Assembly (NCBI GenBank): GCA_963838795.1
Contig: CAWISL010000004.1
Span: 1-62,200 of the forward strand
DNA length: 62,200 nt
Source of the DNA: JAIBJN01 sp963838795
Lineage (GTDB): Bacteria > Actinomycetota > Thermoleophilia > Gaiellales > Gaiellaceae
Reading direction: 5' to 3'
The position numbers and the translations under genes were made by a program. How positions within the stretch are numbered: the stretch's first letter is position 1; each line of letters begins with the position of its first letter. The notes beneath the pieces were generated by a model that saw only the letters and a program-made list of their open reading frames with translations, was not told the DNA's origin and made no database searches. Shown piece after piece: positions 1 to 9,099 of the stretch.

Positions 1-264
1 GGCCTGCTCGACGTCGGTCTGGACGTCCAGCTCGGCGGCGAGCTCGGGAGCGCCGTGACGAGTGGAGCCCGGTCGGCGGCCGTCAGCTCGTGGATCAATC
101 GCGCCCTGCCACATGCCGAAGCCTCCGGCGGGCACCGCGTCGATCGACGGGGCCACGTGGACGACGATCGCCCGCGCCTCTTCCGCAGCGGCAAGCTCGA
201 GCCCGAACTCGAGCGCATCGGCCGACGGCGCCGAGCCGTCGGTGGCGATCAGGATCTTCTCCAT
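1..264 (-). CDS. Universal stress protein family (UspA-like), partial
   Basis: Only the N-terminal part is in the window. The start ATG at 264 opens with MEKILIATDGS, the classic first beta strand and nucleotide-loop motif of the UspA fold, followed by AIVVHVAP (second strand). The reading frame changes twice after about residue 55: HELTAADRAPL is seen in one frame and AAELDVQTDVEQA in another, so one or more base errors or true frameshifts are present. Such proteins are small cytosolic ATP-binding stress proteins. The gene runs off the left edge, so neighbours downstream are unknown. Confidence 0.75.
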   Translation of the reverse strand, partial: MEKILIATDGSAPSADALEFGLELAAAEEARAIVVHVAPSIDAVPAGGFGMWQGAIDPRADGRRPGSTRHGAPELAAELDVQTDVEQA

Positions 265-431
265 CGCCTTCTCCTTCGTTCGCTAATCGATGACGCCATC
301 GTCAACGGTCGGCAGCCGGGTGCCATCCGCGTGCGCGCCGATCAGGCCACGGCTTTCTACGGACACGGTGGCGTCACGAGCCAGAGCAAGTACGCCGAGC
401 AGGCACCTTGGGGCCGTCCGCCAGAAGCGGA
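265..431. other. Intergenic, nothing recognised
   Basis: Between the VOC-type gene and the Usp gene, both on the minus strand. One minus-strand frame is open here but resembles nothing I know. No clear terminator or promoter was seen. Confidence 0.4.
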
Positions 432-839
432 TCACGCGAGCTCCTGGAAGAGCGTCAGCTGCAGGCCGGCCGGCGCCTCGAGCCGCGCGTTGAGCGAGTC
501 CCACGGCGTGCGGGTCGGCTCGGCGATCACCGCGGCGCCGGCCGCCTCGAGCCGCGCGTGCGCCGCCTCGGCGTCGTCCACCTCGAACGCGACGCGGACG
601 TGGCCCGCGACCGGCGGCCGACCTCGACCTCGTCGACGTAGTCGGCGTGTGCGGGTCGGCCAGCTCCAGCGTCGCCCGGCCCGCGTCGAGGATGCGACGC
701 GGCCGCCTTCGCCGGAGAACGCCGCCTCCTCGGGGAGCCCAGCACGTCGCGGTAGAAGCGCAGCGCCCCGTCGTAGTCGTCGGTCGGTGACGACGAGCCG
801 CAGCTCGCGCACGCCGTCGGCGCTGCCTGAGTCGTTCAT
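432..839 (-). CDS. VOC/glyoxalase-family protein, frameshifted
   Basis: The start ATG at 839 gives MNDSGSADGVRELRLVVT, then DYDGALRFYRDVLG (first beta-alpha-beta module) appears in another frame, GRVAILDAGRATLELADPH in a third, and VRVAFEVDD...LFQELA in the first frame again. This order is that of a one-domain vicinal oxygen chelate protein of about 130 residues (glyoxalase I, dioxygenase or antibiotic-binding fold). The substrate cannot be told. At least three frame changes are needed to read it through. No partner gene in the flanking 300 bases. Confidence 0.65.
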   Translation of the reverse strand: MNDSGSADGVRELRLVVTDRRLRRGAALLPRRAGLPEEAAFSGEGGRVASSTRAGRRWSWPTRTRRLRRRGRGRPPVAGHVRVAFEVDDAEAAHARLEAAGAAVIAEPTRTPWDSLNARLEAPAGLQLTLFQELA

Positions 840-914
840 TGCGTCCTCCTCCGGGCACGTCGGTCGCTTGCATCCGCCGCGCGGTGTCAAGGGTCCTCCG
901 CGACGGCAGGCAGT

Positions 915-1495
915 CGTCACGCGCCGAACGCCCTCCTCACCAAGCGGCAGCTCAACGAGCGGTTCTACAGCACCGTGGATCGGGAGGCCGCCTTCGTGAC
1001 CGAGGTGCAGGGCGGGTTCCACCCCGTCGCGGGCGCCCGGCTGCTCGGTCGCTCGGCGATCTGATCTACTGAGCCGTGAAGGCGCCGTCCGCCGGCTCGC
1101 GGTGGCTGTCGGTGCTCGACGGTGTGACGCAGGCGGTCGGCTGGAAGCCGAGGGTCGCTGCCTCGAACCAGCAAGGAGAACGTCGTGACCGGTCGCGGCT
1201 TCTCGTTCGGCACCTTCGCGTCGAGCCAGGTCGGCATGACCGCCGACATCCAGGTCGACAAGAAGATCGGGCAAGATCACCGTCCTGCACTCCGCGGTCG
1301 CCCAGAACAACGGGATCACGGTCATGCCGGACGGCGTCGCGAACCAGATGAGCGGCTCGCTGATCCAGGGCCTTTCCCGGGCGATGCACGAGCGCCGCCG
1401 TGGAACAAGGAGCGGATCACGAGCATCGACTGGGTCACGTACCCGATCCTGCGCTTCAAGGACAGCCCGAAGGTCACGCTGATCAACGTCCGGGT
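915..1495 (+). pseudogene. C-terminal remnant of a xanthine-dehydrogenase-family molybdopterin subunit
   Basis: Pieces in different frames read in order LLTKRQLNERFYSTVDRE, LDGVTQAVGWKPRVAASN, GRGFSFGTFASSQVGM, GITVMPDGVANQMSGSLI and SIDWVTYPILRFKDSPKVT. This is the C-terminal part of the large Mo-cofactor subunit of the xanthine dehydrogenase/CO dehydrogenase family. Only about 190 of the usual 700 or more residues are present, and no FAD or 2Fe-2S subunit lies nearby. The 5' part is absent, not merely out of frame. It is either a true deletion remnant or an assembly join. Confidence 0.7.
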
Positions 1496-1499
1496 TGCT

Positions 1500-1646
1500 C
1501 TATGCCGATCGCGCGAGAGTCGAGACGTAGCCACGCGACGGGGGTTGGGCGGGAAGCGTGCGGGCAGACGGGCGCGGGCCAGCGAGTGGCGATCATGGCC
1601 CCCACATCGGCGAGCTCAACCGCCAGCACTCAATCGGAGCGTGAAG
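1500..1646 (+). other. Possible scrap of an AMP-dependent acyl-CoA ligase
   Basis: Directly after the molybdopterin-subunit remnant the plus strand reads LLYADRARVET in one frame and GAGQRVAIMAP in another, similar to the N-terminal PALLYADRRVTY...GVGPGERVAIMAPN region of AMP-dependent ligases. It is too short and too broken to be sure; it may be chance. Confidence 0.25.
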
Positions 1647-2500
1647 CTACGGCTGGAGTTCTGCTCGACCGTCCTTCAGCACCGTCCGCCCGTCACCGTT
1701 ACTCATCTCGAACCCGTAGGCGCCATCGCCCAGTGACCAGACGGCCGTCGTCAAGGCGTCACCCGGGAAGACCGGAGCGGAGAAGCGCACGGCAAGCCGG
1801 CGGACCACGGCCGGGTCGGGGACACCTACCGCTTCGCGGACGGCTTTCGACGCCAGCGCGAGCGTGCAGAATCCATGGACTATCCGTCCGCGGAGTCCGA
1901 CGCGTCTCGCGGCTTCGTCATCAAGGTGGATCTCGAAATGATCGCCTGATGCAGCGGCGTATCGGTTCGTCTGGTCGAGTGCGACGGAATAGGTGATCCT
2001 GGCCAGCGGCTCGGTTTCGCTCACCTCGTCGGGGAGACGATGATCGGGCTGGCGCTCGCCGCGGCTTTCACCGGCCTCGAGGCCGCAGGAAGAACTCGGT
2101 GACGTACTGCTCGTTGACAAGCTCGCCGGCGACCGTTCTCGTCTCGGTGCGGATTACGAGCGACGACCCGTTCGGACGCGTGAACAGCGCCGCCGGGGTG
2201 GCCCGCGACACGAGTTCCATCCCAGGCTCGAGCGGTCGATGGAGAACCATGTCCTGCTGGTAGTGGACCACCCGCTTCCGGGCCTCGTCGCTTGCCACCG
2301 AGCGCGACGCTGGGGCGATCGCATCCCAGACGGGAACGATCGCGAACACAGGCGTGGCGACGCTGCCTCCAACACCGTCCGGGAAGGTGTCATCCGTCGC
2401 CTGCGCGTAGGCGCGGAGCGCCTCGGTGGTGACCGTGTAGTTGACCTCGGGGCCGGGCGTGCCGAGCAGCCACGGCGAAGAGTTCGGCCGTCGTGCTCAT
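1647..2500 (-). CDS. MaoC-type double-hotdog enoyl-CoA hydratase, frameshifted
   Basis: The start ATG at 2500 overlaps the end of the SDR gene. The first hotdog (ALRAYAQATDDTFPDG, VFAIVPVWDAIAP, then HYQQDMVLHRPLEPGMEL) and the second hotdog (ARITYSVALDQTNRYAAASG, DHFEIHLDDEAARRVGL, GRIVHGFCTLALAS) lie in different frames, with shifts near 2440 and 2090. The ASGDHFEIHLD...GRIVHG signature is the R-hydratase active site (Asp/His) of MaoC/HSD17B4-type hydratases. About 280 residues, the normal length for this two-domain form. Likely role: hydration or dehydration of a 3-hydroxyacyl-CoA in a side-chain or ring-cleavage beta-oxidation, together with the SDR encoded just upstream. Confidence 0.8.
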
Positions 2501-3325
2501 GACGTCATCCCCGTCGTCTGACCGCCGCTCGCGGTGATCACCTGTCCATGGACGAAGTTCGACCAGGGCGAGCAAAGGAAGAAAGATCGGCCCTGCCGCC
2601 TCCTCCGCGGTCGCAGGCCTGCCGAGCGGGATGATCGTCGCTGCAAGATCTCGCATTCGATCCGGGATGCCGAGCGGTATCTCGACCTCCCCGTGACGGA
2701 ACGTTCCAGCAGCGTCGGCGGCGGCGGTGAGCCTCGTCTCGACGAATCCAAAGGCGACGGCGTTGACGTTGATCTTGGACGAGACCCATTCACGAGCGAG
2801 CGTCTTCGTGAGCCCGACGAGGCCGGCCTTCGCCGCCGAGTAGTTCGCCTGACCGACGTTCCCCTGCGTGCCCGCGATCGAAGTGACGTTGACGACCTTT
2901 CGAAATACCTCATTCCCTTCGGCGGCTTCCTTCTTCGCGGGCTCGCGCAGGTATGGGGCGGCTGCCCTGAGCAGCCGGAACGGGGCGACGGTGTGGATTT
3001 CGAGCATCGCCCGAAACTGGTCGTCTCCCATCTTGTGTGCGATCCCGTCCCACGTGTAGCCCGCATTGTTGACGACGATGTCGATCTGACCGAACTCATC
3101 GACGGCTTTCTGGACGAGGGCTTCGCAGACGCCGTCCTGGGTCAGATCGCCGCTGAAGACCGCCGTCTCCCCGGCGAGCTCTGCGGCAGTCTCGCTCGCC
3201 GCGTCAGCGTCCAGGTCGCTGATCAGCACTCGCGCACCCTGCTCTGAGAGCAGTTCCGCGGCTGCGCGCCCGATGCCACGCGCCGAGCCAGTCACGACCG
3301 CCACCTTGCCCTCCAGCACCGTCAT
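2497..3325 (-). CDS. Short-chain dehydrogenase/reductase (FabG-like)
   Basis: Opens MTVLEGKVAVVTGSARGIG (TGxxxGIG NAD(P) motif), has NNAG (residues about 88-91), catalytic Ser in VVNVTSIAG and YSAAK (Tyr/Lys). Reads in one frame to about 2575, then a one-base shift gives the normal C-terminus NFVHGQVITASGGQTTGM, ending at 2497. About 275 residues, typical. Probably the 3-hydroxyacyl-CoA dehydrogenase partner of the MaoC hydratase, with which it overlaps by a few bases (coupled translation). The operator-like inverted repeat at 3370-3382 lies 45 nt upstream of its start. Confidence 0.85.
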
Positions 3326-3368
3326 CCCTTCACCCTTTCACGGCTCGGCCCGAGCCTTCGAGTCGCAC

Positions 3369-3385
3369 GTCAGGCTACCTGATAC
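3369..3385 (-). promoter_or_regulatory. Operator A of the TCAGG-N3-CCTGA family
   Basis: Contains a perfect 5-bp inverted repeat TCAGG-CTA-CCTGA (3370-3382). The 17 bases at 3369-3385 are identical to those at 22457-22473 in front of the ABC importer. It sits between the MarR stop codon and the SDR start, so it is placed to control the SDR-MaoC unit. No convincing -10/-35 pair could be aligned with it. Confidence 0.75.
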
Positions 3386-3399
3386 TCGATGTTCATCGA
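3386..3399. repeat. Second perfect palindrome, TCGATG-TT-CATCGA
   Basis: A 14-base perfect inverted repeat immediately beside operator A and 5 nt from the MarR stop codon. It could be a second protein site or a short transcript-end hairpin of marR; there is no T run. Confidence 0.5.
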
Positions 3400-3404
3400 A
3401 TGGA

Positions 3405-3862
3405 TCACCGCTGTTCGGGGAAGCCCGCCCGCAACGCACGAACGGCGGTGACGAGACCCTCGTAGAGCCGGTCCCGCGCATCGTCGTCAAGCTCACGGAG
3501 CATCTCCTCCTCCATCTCGGCGACCGCCTCGTTGCACGCCGCGAGAACCGTCGCGCCTTTTGGCGTGAGCATTGCAGGGAGGACGCGCCGGTGATTCGGG
3601 TGCTGAGTTCGCTTGATGAGCCCTTTGGTCTCGAGGGCCTCGATCACCTCGCTCATCGACTGCGGCGTCTGATGTATGAGCGGCGAGCGAGTTGCGCATT
3701 CGATAGCTCGCCCCCGCGGCCAAGGACGCTCAGCGTCGTGTACTGCATAGTCGTAAGCCCGTATGGCCGGACCCGGTGGTTGATCCCCTGGCGCACGGCC
3801 CGTTCCAGTCGAGCGATCACGTAGCTGATCCCCGGCTCAACCGATTCCTTCACAGCCTCCAC
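3405..3862 (-). CDS. MarR-family transcriptional regulator, one frameshift
   Basis: Begins MEAVKESVEPGISYVIARLERAV-style N-terminal dimer helix, then LTTMQYTTLSVLGRGGELSNAQLARRS (winged-helix entry); after a shift near 3670 the second frame gives TPQSMSEVIEALETKGLIKR (recognition helix), then the wing NHRRVLPAMLTPKG and a C-terminal dimer helix. About 150 residues, standard for MarR. It is the only regulator gene lying next to a copy of the recurring TCAGG-N3-CYTGA repeat, so it is the first candidate for the regulator of that set. MarR proteins usually respond to phenolic or CoA-thioester ligands. Confidence 0.8.
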
Positions 3863-3908
3863 TCCTGGCTTGACGGGTTACGCGCTCGGGGCCGACACAC
3901 GGGATCTC

Positions 3909-3936
3909 ACCGACGCATCGTGTCACACGCGTCGGT
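3909..3936. repeat. Inverted repeat ACCGACGC/GCGTCGGT upstream of marR
   Basis: An 8-bp inverted repeat (3909-3916 and 3929-3936) with a 12-nt spacer between marR and the divergent ligase fragment. It may be an autoregulatory site or a hairpin; it does not resemble operator A. Confidence 0.35.
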
Positions 3937-4001
3937 AGGCCCCCCATCGACAGCCGACGTCGTCCTGGATAGAGACGGGACCTGCGAATGCCTCCACGGA
4001 T

Positions 4002-4225
4002 GTCAATGCGAACCTCGCAGGGATCCTCTTCGCTTTACCCGCCGACCCGACTCGCGGCCCGCGCTGTGGTGGGACGGTGAAGCCATCTCTTACGGAGAGC
4101 TCGGGCGCCGCGTTGCGCGCGCCGGACTGGTTCGGGCCTCAGGGTGGAGCCCGGCGAGCGGGTCGCGATCATGCGCCGAACGAGACGAAAGGCACGCTCG
4201 GTGGGCTTGCCGCTCGGCGAGACGT
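4002..4225 (+). pseudogene. N-terminal fragment of an AMP-dependent acyl-CoA ligase
   Basis: Reading across two or three frames gives NANLAGILFALPADPTRG, PALWWDGEAISYGELGRR, then ASGVEPGERVAIM and NETKGTLGGLAARR, the usual first 75 residues of an acyl-CoA synthetase. It then stops against the 3' end of the convergent monooxygenase; the ATP-binding core and C-terminal lid are missing. It is divergent from marR. Either a truncated gene or a collapsed assembly. Confidence 0.6.
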
Positions 4226-4232
4226 TGACGCG

Positions 4233-5462
4233 TCAGTAGCGCATTCCCTCGGCATCGCGCGGACCGAGGCGTGGTCCAGTACGGCGCCGAATCGAGCCAA
4301 CGTCCGGCCTTCGCCGACCGTTTCGCGGCGAGCGCGACAGCGCGCCGGCGGAGCCTCTCCGACACCGATCGGGGTGCGAGATGGGCGAGCGCCGTGCTCG
4401 AGGCGGCACGATTTCGCTCAGCTGCTTCGCGGCGGAGAGCGCCGAAGTGCTCGACGGCGGCGCGACGGTCACCCTCCCCGAGCCCCCGCCGCCCGAGCGC
4501 GTTCAATCGCACGTGCCGCAACGATCGCGTCCGGGATTCCCAGTTCAGCCCGCGCGCCCCGAACGGTGCGAACAGATGCGCGGCCTCGCCGACGAGGAGC
4601 ACGCGGCGGTGTGGATCGATGAACTCACGTGCGAGCACCTGCAGGAAGACGTACGTCGAGACCCAGGTCATGCGCTCTGCGTACTTCGGCGCGATGACCT
4701 TCGGCAGCCAGTTCTGCACACCGGCCTCTCCGCTGAAGGCTTCTGCGTCGTCGTCGGGACGGCACTGGAGATCGACTCGCCAGTGGCCCTCGAACGGAAC
4801 GAAGAGAACATTGCGGCCGTCCATCGCCGGGTGCTCGTAGTGAAAGACGCGCTCGACCGGCAGCGGATCGTCGGGGTCTTCGGCGGTGTCGACGATCACG
4901 AATGCGTTCTCCGTTCTCGGCCCCTCGAGGGGAATCTCGAGCGACGAGCGAACGCTCGACCGAGCGCCGTCGGCGCCGACGACGTAGGCGGCTTCGAGGC
5001 GCTCACCCGCCTCCGTGACGACGGTGACGCCGTCGGGATGCGTCTCCACGCCGCTGACCGGCGTCTCCCAGACGAAGTCGACGTCGGCCTCCAGGGCGGC
5101 GCGATGGAGAACCTGTTCGGTCACGACCTGAGGCAGGCTCGTTGCCGCCGGCAGGACGCTCGGATCGGGCGGCGGATACGACTTTGCGTAGATCTCCCGG
5201 TTCCGATAAAGCGTCCGTTTGGTCAGCCAGATCAGGCCGTGATCGTTCAGCGCCCAGCCGAGACCGGGCCGAATCTGCTCCAGCAGCTTCAGCGACTCGC
5301 CGTGGATGAAGATCCGCGGCTGCCGGCGCGGACGCGGTCGAGCGCCCCGGCCTCGACGACGGTGACGGGAACGCCGGCGGCACGGAGGACGAGCGCTGCC
5401 GTCAGACCGACCGGGCCGGCGCCGACGACGATCACTCGGCGGTCGCTCGGGTGCTCGGTCAC
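4233..5462 (-). CDS. FAD-dependent aromatic-type monooxygenase (PHBH/MhpA fold), frameshifted
   Basis: GTG start at 5462 gives VTEHPSDRRVIVVGAGPVGL (Rossmann GxGxxG). After a shift near 5310 the long frame shows VGADGARSSVRS (DGxxSxVR motif) and RVLLVGEAAHLFAPFGARGLN, the flavin-ribityl GDxxH motif with Glu instead of Asp. Further shifts occur near 4570 and 4250. About 400 residues, slightly short for MhpA-type enzymes. GTGA overlap with the upstream CoA-synthetase gene places it last in a four-gene operon. Likely hydroxylates an aromatic or CoA-linked substrate with NAD(P)H. The substrate is unknown; a gentisate-forming hydroxylase is one possibility given the dioxygenase at 12.2 kb. Confidence 0.8.
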
Positions 5463-7492
5463 CGGGCAACGCCGAGCGCGTCGAGCGCAATCAGACCGCG
5501 TTCGGTCACGCGGAGCGGATTCACCTCGAGCTCGAGGATGTCGTCGCGCGACGCGATCAGCGAGCCGAAGGCGACGATCGCGCCCGGCCAGCTGCCGTTC
5601 GTCGACCGCCGCCGTGCCACGATGCCCACGGAATCGCGCCGCGCCGGCCAGCTCGCCGAGCATGCCTGCAGCCTCAACGGCATCGAGCGGGGCGAGCCGC
5701 ACGGCGGCCGTCGGCGTCGACCTCGGCTGCTGTTCCGCCGGCGCCAAGCAGGACAAGCGGGCCGAAGGCGAATCTCGTTTCGCCCCGAGCAGCAGCTCCG
5801 GGCCGGACGGCGCGGTCTCCTCGATCAGGTAGCGCGCACCTGGTGTCCGGTCGATCGCAGCGAGAGCGCGGCCGAGCTCGGCCTCATCTCGGACGCCGAG
5901 ATGGACACCGCCGGCCTCGGTCTTGTGTGCGACATCCGGATGGAGCAGCTTGACGACGAAGGGCGCCGACAACTCGCCGATCGCTGCGCGCGCTTGGTCG
6001 TGCGTGTCGCAGACGATCCTCGCGGGCGTCTCGAGCCCGAGTTCCTCGACGAGTCGCTTCGCCGAGACCTCGTCCCAGCCGGCCGCCTCCGGCGCGACCG
6101 TCGTAGCGGGCTGGGTCGCGGTCGCCGCGCGGAACGCGCGCCGGTGACGTCCCTGTGCGTCGCGAACGACCGCCGCAACCGCGCGCGCCGCCCGCTCCGG
6201 TGTCGGCAGGACCGGACGCCAGCCTCGCCAAGAGCCTCGCGCGACGCAGCAAGGATCTCCGGCGACGACCGTCAGCGAGAGCACGGTGGGGTGATCGTGG
6301 CCATCGAGAATCGCCAACGGGTCGACCGCGTCGGGCTCGTGCAAGAGGTAGAGCGCGGTCAGATCGATCCCATCGGCAGTGGCGACCGCATCGAGAACGG
6401 CGCCGAATGTCTCGGCCGGGCGTCCGGTGTATCGGGTTGCGCTGATAGGTGATCGGCGGGAGGAGCTCGCCGAGCCGGGAGATCGTCGAGTCGGGCAATG
6501 CCGGAAGGTGGACGCCATTCCAGCCGAGCTCGTCCGCCAGCAGCAGGCCCGGGCCTGCCTGGCCCGTCACGACGGCGATCCCCGGCGAAGCGAAGGGCTC
6601 GAGCCTGACCAGCCCGAGCGCCTGTGCTGCGTCGACGAGTTGCGTCAGGTCATCGACGACGACTGCGCCCGCCTGGGCGAGCGCAGAGCGGGTCGTCCGC
6701 CGAGCTGCCCGTCAACGCGCCGGTGTGCGAGCGCGAGAAGGCGTCGACGTCGGTACGGCCGGTCTTGAGCGCGACCACCGGGACGCGCTCGCTGAACGCC
6801 TCGACGGCATCGACGAGAGCGCGGCCCTCGACAACACCCTCGATCGCAAGCGCGACGACTCGCGTGGACTCGTCGGCGAGCAGGTGAGCAAGCACGTCGG
6901 CCCAGCTGACGTCGGCCGCGTTGCCGAGACCCACACCGAGCCGAATCCCGATTCCCTCGCCGTCGGCGAGGAATGCGAGCGCATGGTTGACGCCGCCGCT
7001 CTGCGCGACGATCGCGAGGCCGCCGGGCCGGAGCTCGGCGGCCGATCGAACGAAGCTCGCGCACAGACCCAATGACGGCTCGACGAACCCCGAGGTGTTC
7101 GGGCGAAGGATACGCATCCCCGTCTCGCGCGCGAACGACGAGAGCCGGGCCTGCCGGAGGGCGCCTTCGTCGCCCGCCTCGGCCCAGCCGCCCGAATGAA
7201 CGACGGCCGCTCCGACCCCGACTTCGGCGCATTCGGCGAGCACGGCCTCGACCGCCTGGGGCGGGACTGCGAGCAGGGCGAGATCGACCGGATCGGGGAT
7301 CTCGTTCACGCGGGCGTACCCCGGGCGCCCGGCGACCTCCTCGGCGCGCGGGTTGACGGCGTAGACGGGCCGCGAGAACGACTCGAGGCTGCGCATCAGC
7401 GCGTTTCCGGCCTTGCCCGGGCTCGCCGAAGCGCCGATCACCGCAACGGCGCACGGGTCGAAGAGCCGCGCGAGCATCGGCGCTGTCGTCAC
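5459..7492 (-). CDS. NDP-forming acyl-CoA synthetase (acetate-CoA ligase family)
   Basis: Domain order is CoA-binding (residues about 5-130: DPCAVAVIGASASPGKAGN), succinyl-CoA-ligase-like (about 150-300: GLAIVAQSGGVNHALAF), a linker region, and ATP-grasp (about 460-678: KRLVEELGLETPARIV, PFVVKLLHPDVAHKTEAGGV, LELEVNPLRV). About 678 residues, close to the usual 700. Frames change near 6690, 6430 and 5700. Makes an acyl-CoA from acid, CoA and ATP or GTP. GTGA overlaps at both ends show translational coupling with flavin reductase (upstream) and monooxygenase (downstream). Confidence 0.85.
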
Positions 7493-8146
7493 GTCTCGTC
7501 GGACAGGCTGCGGTGGACTTCGTCCGGGTCGGTGCTGGTCGGTCGGACGAGCGTGAAGCGATCACGGGTCCACACCCATTCGTTGCCGCCCAAGCGGCCG
7601 ACGAGCCGGAGCACGTCGGGAAGCGGCCGCAACTCGGCGTCGAGCGCGGCGTCGTCGACGTAGATCCGGAGCACGCGCGCGATCACGAGCGCGTTCGACG
7701 GCGACTGCTCGGTGCCGAGATCGACGATCTGGTGCACGCGGCACTCGAACGCCACGGGCGACTCGGCGACCCGCGGCGGTGCGACCACGACCAGTCCGCG
7801 CGGGTGACGCCCGCAACCGTCCACTCGTCGACCTCGGCCGCGAATTCGCCGCTGGACGCGTTGGCACGCTCGGCGAGCTCTTCGTTGACCACGCTGATCG
7901 TCAGCTCACCCGTGTCCTGGATGTTGCGCAGGGAATCCTTGGCGACGCCCTGCCGGCGTCCGGCAGACCCGACTCCGACCGTCGGGACAGGAAAGAACGA
8001 GAAGGCGTTGAAGAACGAGAACGGTGCGAGGTTGGAGACTCCATCGAGGCCGACGGTCGAGACCCATGCGATCGGCCGCGGGGCGACGGCCCGTTCATGA
8101 GCGAGTTCAGGATGGCCCGATCGAGGGCCTCCGGTTCGAGGATCAC
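7489..8146 (-). CDS. Flavin reductase-like domain protein
   Basis: GTG start at 8146 overlaps the hydrolase stop. Key segments are VAPRPIAWVSTVGLDG, SNLAPFSFFNAFS and PTVGVGSAGRRQGVAKDS, then DTGELTISVVNEEL, and in another frame ESPVAFECRVHQIVDLG and NALVIARVLRIYVDD. This is the FMN-binding split-barrel family (flavin reductase-like), about 215 residues. Shifts lie near 8090 and 7800. It may supply reduced flavin, or act directly on an aromatic intermediate, for the operon's monooxygenase. Confidence 0.8.
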
Positions 8147-8990
8147 CCGGCGGCCCGGAACGTCGTTTGCAGCGTGCCGACACCGTCGACCGAGACCTCG
8201 ACCACGTCGCCGGCGGTGAGGTATCGCGCCGGCTCCATCGCGTCGCCGACGCCGCCAGGCGTTCCGGTTGCGATCAGGTCGCCCGGGAGAAGCGTGACGA
8301 CCTGCGAGAGGTCGGCGACGAGAGTCGGGATGTCGAAGATCAGATCGTCGATCCGCGCCCGCTGCCGAATCTCACCGTTCACCGTGGTCAGGAGCTCGCG
8401 GCTCCCGAGGTCGTCGAGTTCGTCGAGCGTGACGGTCGGGCCCGACCGGCGTCGATGCCTCCCAGGACTTGCCGGCGAACCATTGAAGCGACCGTCGCTG
8501 GAAGTCGCGCATCGAGACGTCGTTCATCAGCGTCACCCCCCAACGGCGGCGATCGCGTCGGCCGGGGCGATGTCGCGACCCCCGTGGCCGATCACGGCGA
8601 CCAGCTCTCCTTCGTAGTCGACCTTGGCGGAGGCGGCGACGGGAAGGACAACGGAGCTCGGGTCGGTCAGGGCGCGCGGCAGCTTGGAAAAGAGCGTTGG
8701 CTCGTCGGCACGTCGCGTCCCATCTCCAGCACGTGCGCGCGATAGTTGATTCCGACGCAGACCACCGCACGGGGCTCGAGCACGGGGCGCCGCGTGCGCA
8801 GCTCGCCCGTGAGCGGCTTGCCTGCGGCCGCCGCCGCGGAGGCGACGGTACGCCAGTCCGGAAGACGGAGAAGCTCGCCGACATCGTTGAGCACCCGCCC
8901 CTCTTCGTCCGGGATCGCGTACGCCACACCATCGACACTGATCGCGGCCGCCGAGCCTCCGCCCGGCTGAGAGACGGTCAGAAGGCGCAT
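8143..8990 (-). CDS. Fumarylacetoacetate hydrolase family protein
   Basis: Start ATG at 8990 (MRLLTVSQPGG). The N-terminal part is in one frame up to VCVGINYRAHVLEMG, the family's GxNYxxHxxE motif; then SKLPRALTDPSSVVLP and YEGELVAVIG (metal-binding Glu) in a second; DVSMRDFQRRSLQWF in a third; and NGEIRQRARIDDLIFDI, LLPGDLIATGTPGGVG in the last. About 280 residues. The family hydrolyses C-C bonds of acylpyruvates. With a gentisate dioxygenase in the same window, fumarylpyruvate or maleylpyruvate hydrolysis is a reasonable guess. First gene of the coupled minus-strand operon, behind the promoter at 9028-9056. Confidence 0.85.
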
Positions 8991-9027
8991 TGATCTGCCG
9001 CGAGGCGACACGTCCACATATGACAGA

Positions 9028-9056
9028 CACTAGACTCCGGTCGAGATAATTGTCAA
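9028..9056 (-). promoter_or_regulatory. Promoter of the hydrolase-monooxygenase operon
   Basis: On the minus strand TTGACA (9056-9051), 17-nt spacer, CTAGTG (9033-9028), 38 nt ahead of the start at 8990. The -35 lies in an AT-rich stretch with the near-palindrome ATTATTGACAATTAT, which may also be an operator. This is the divergent region shared with the thiolase gene. Confidence 0.55.
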
Positions 9057-9099
9057 TAATCGAATCCAGGCAATCCCGCCCGTACCAGGAGATGCTGAG

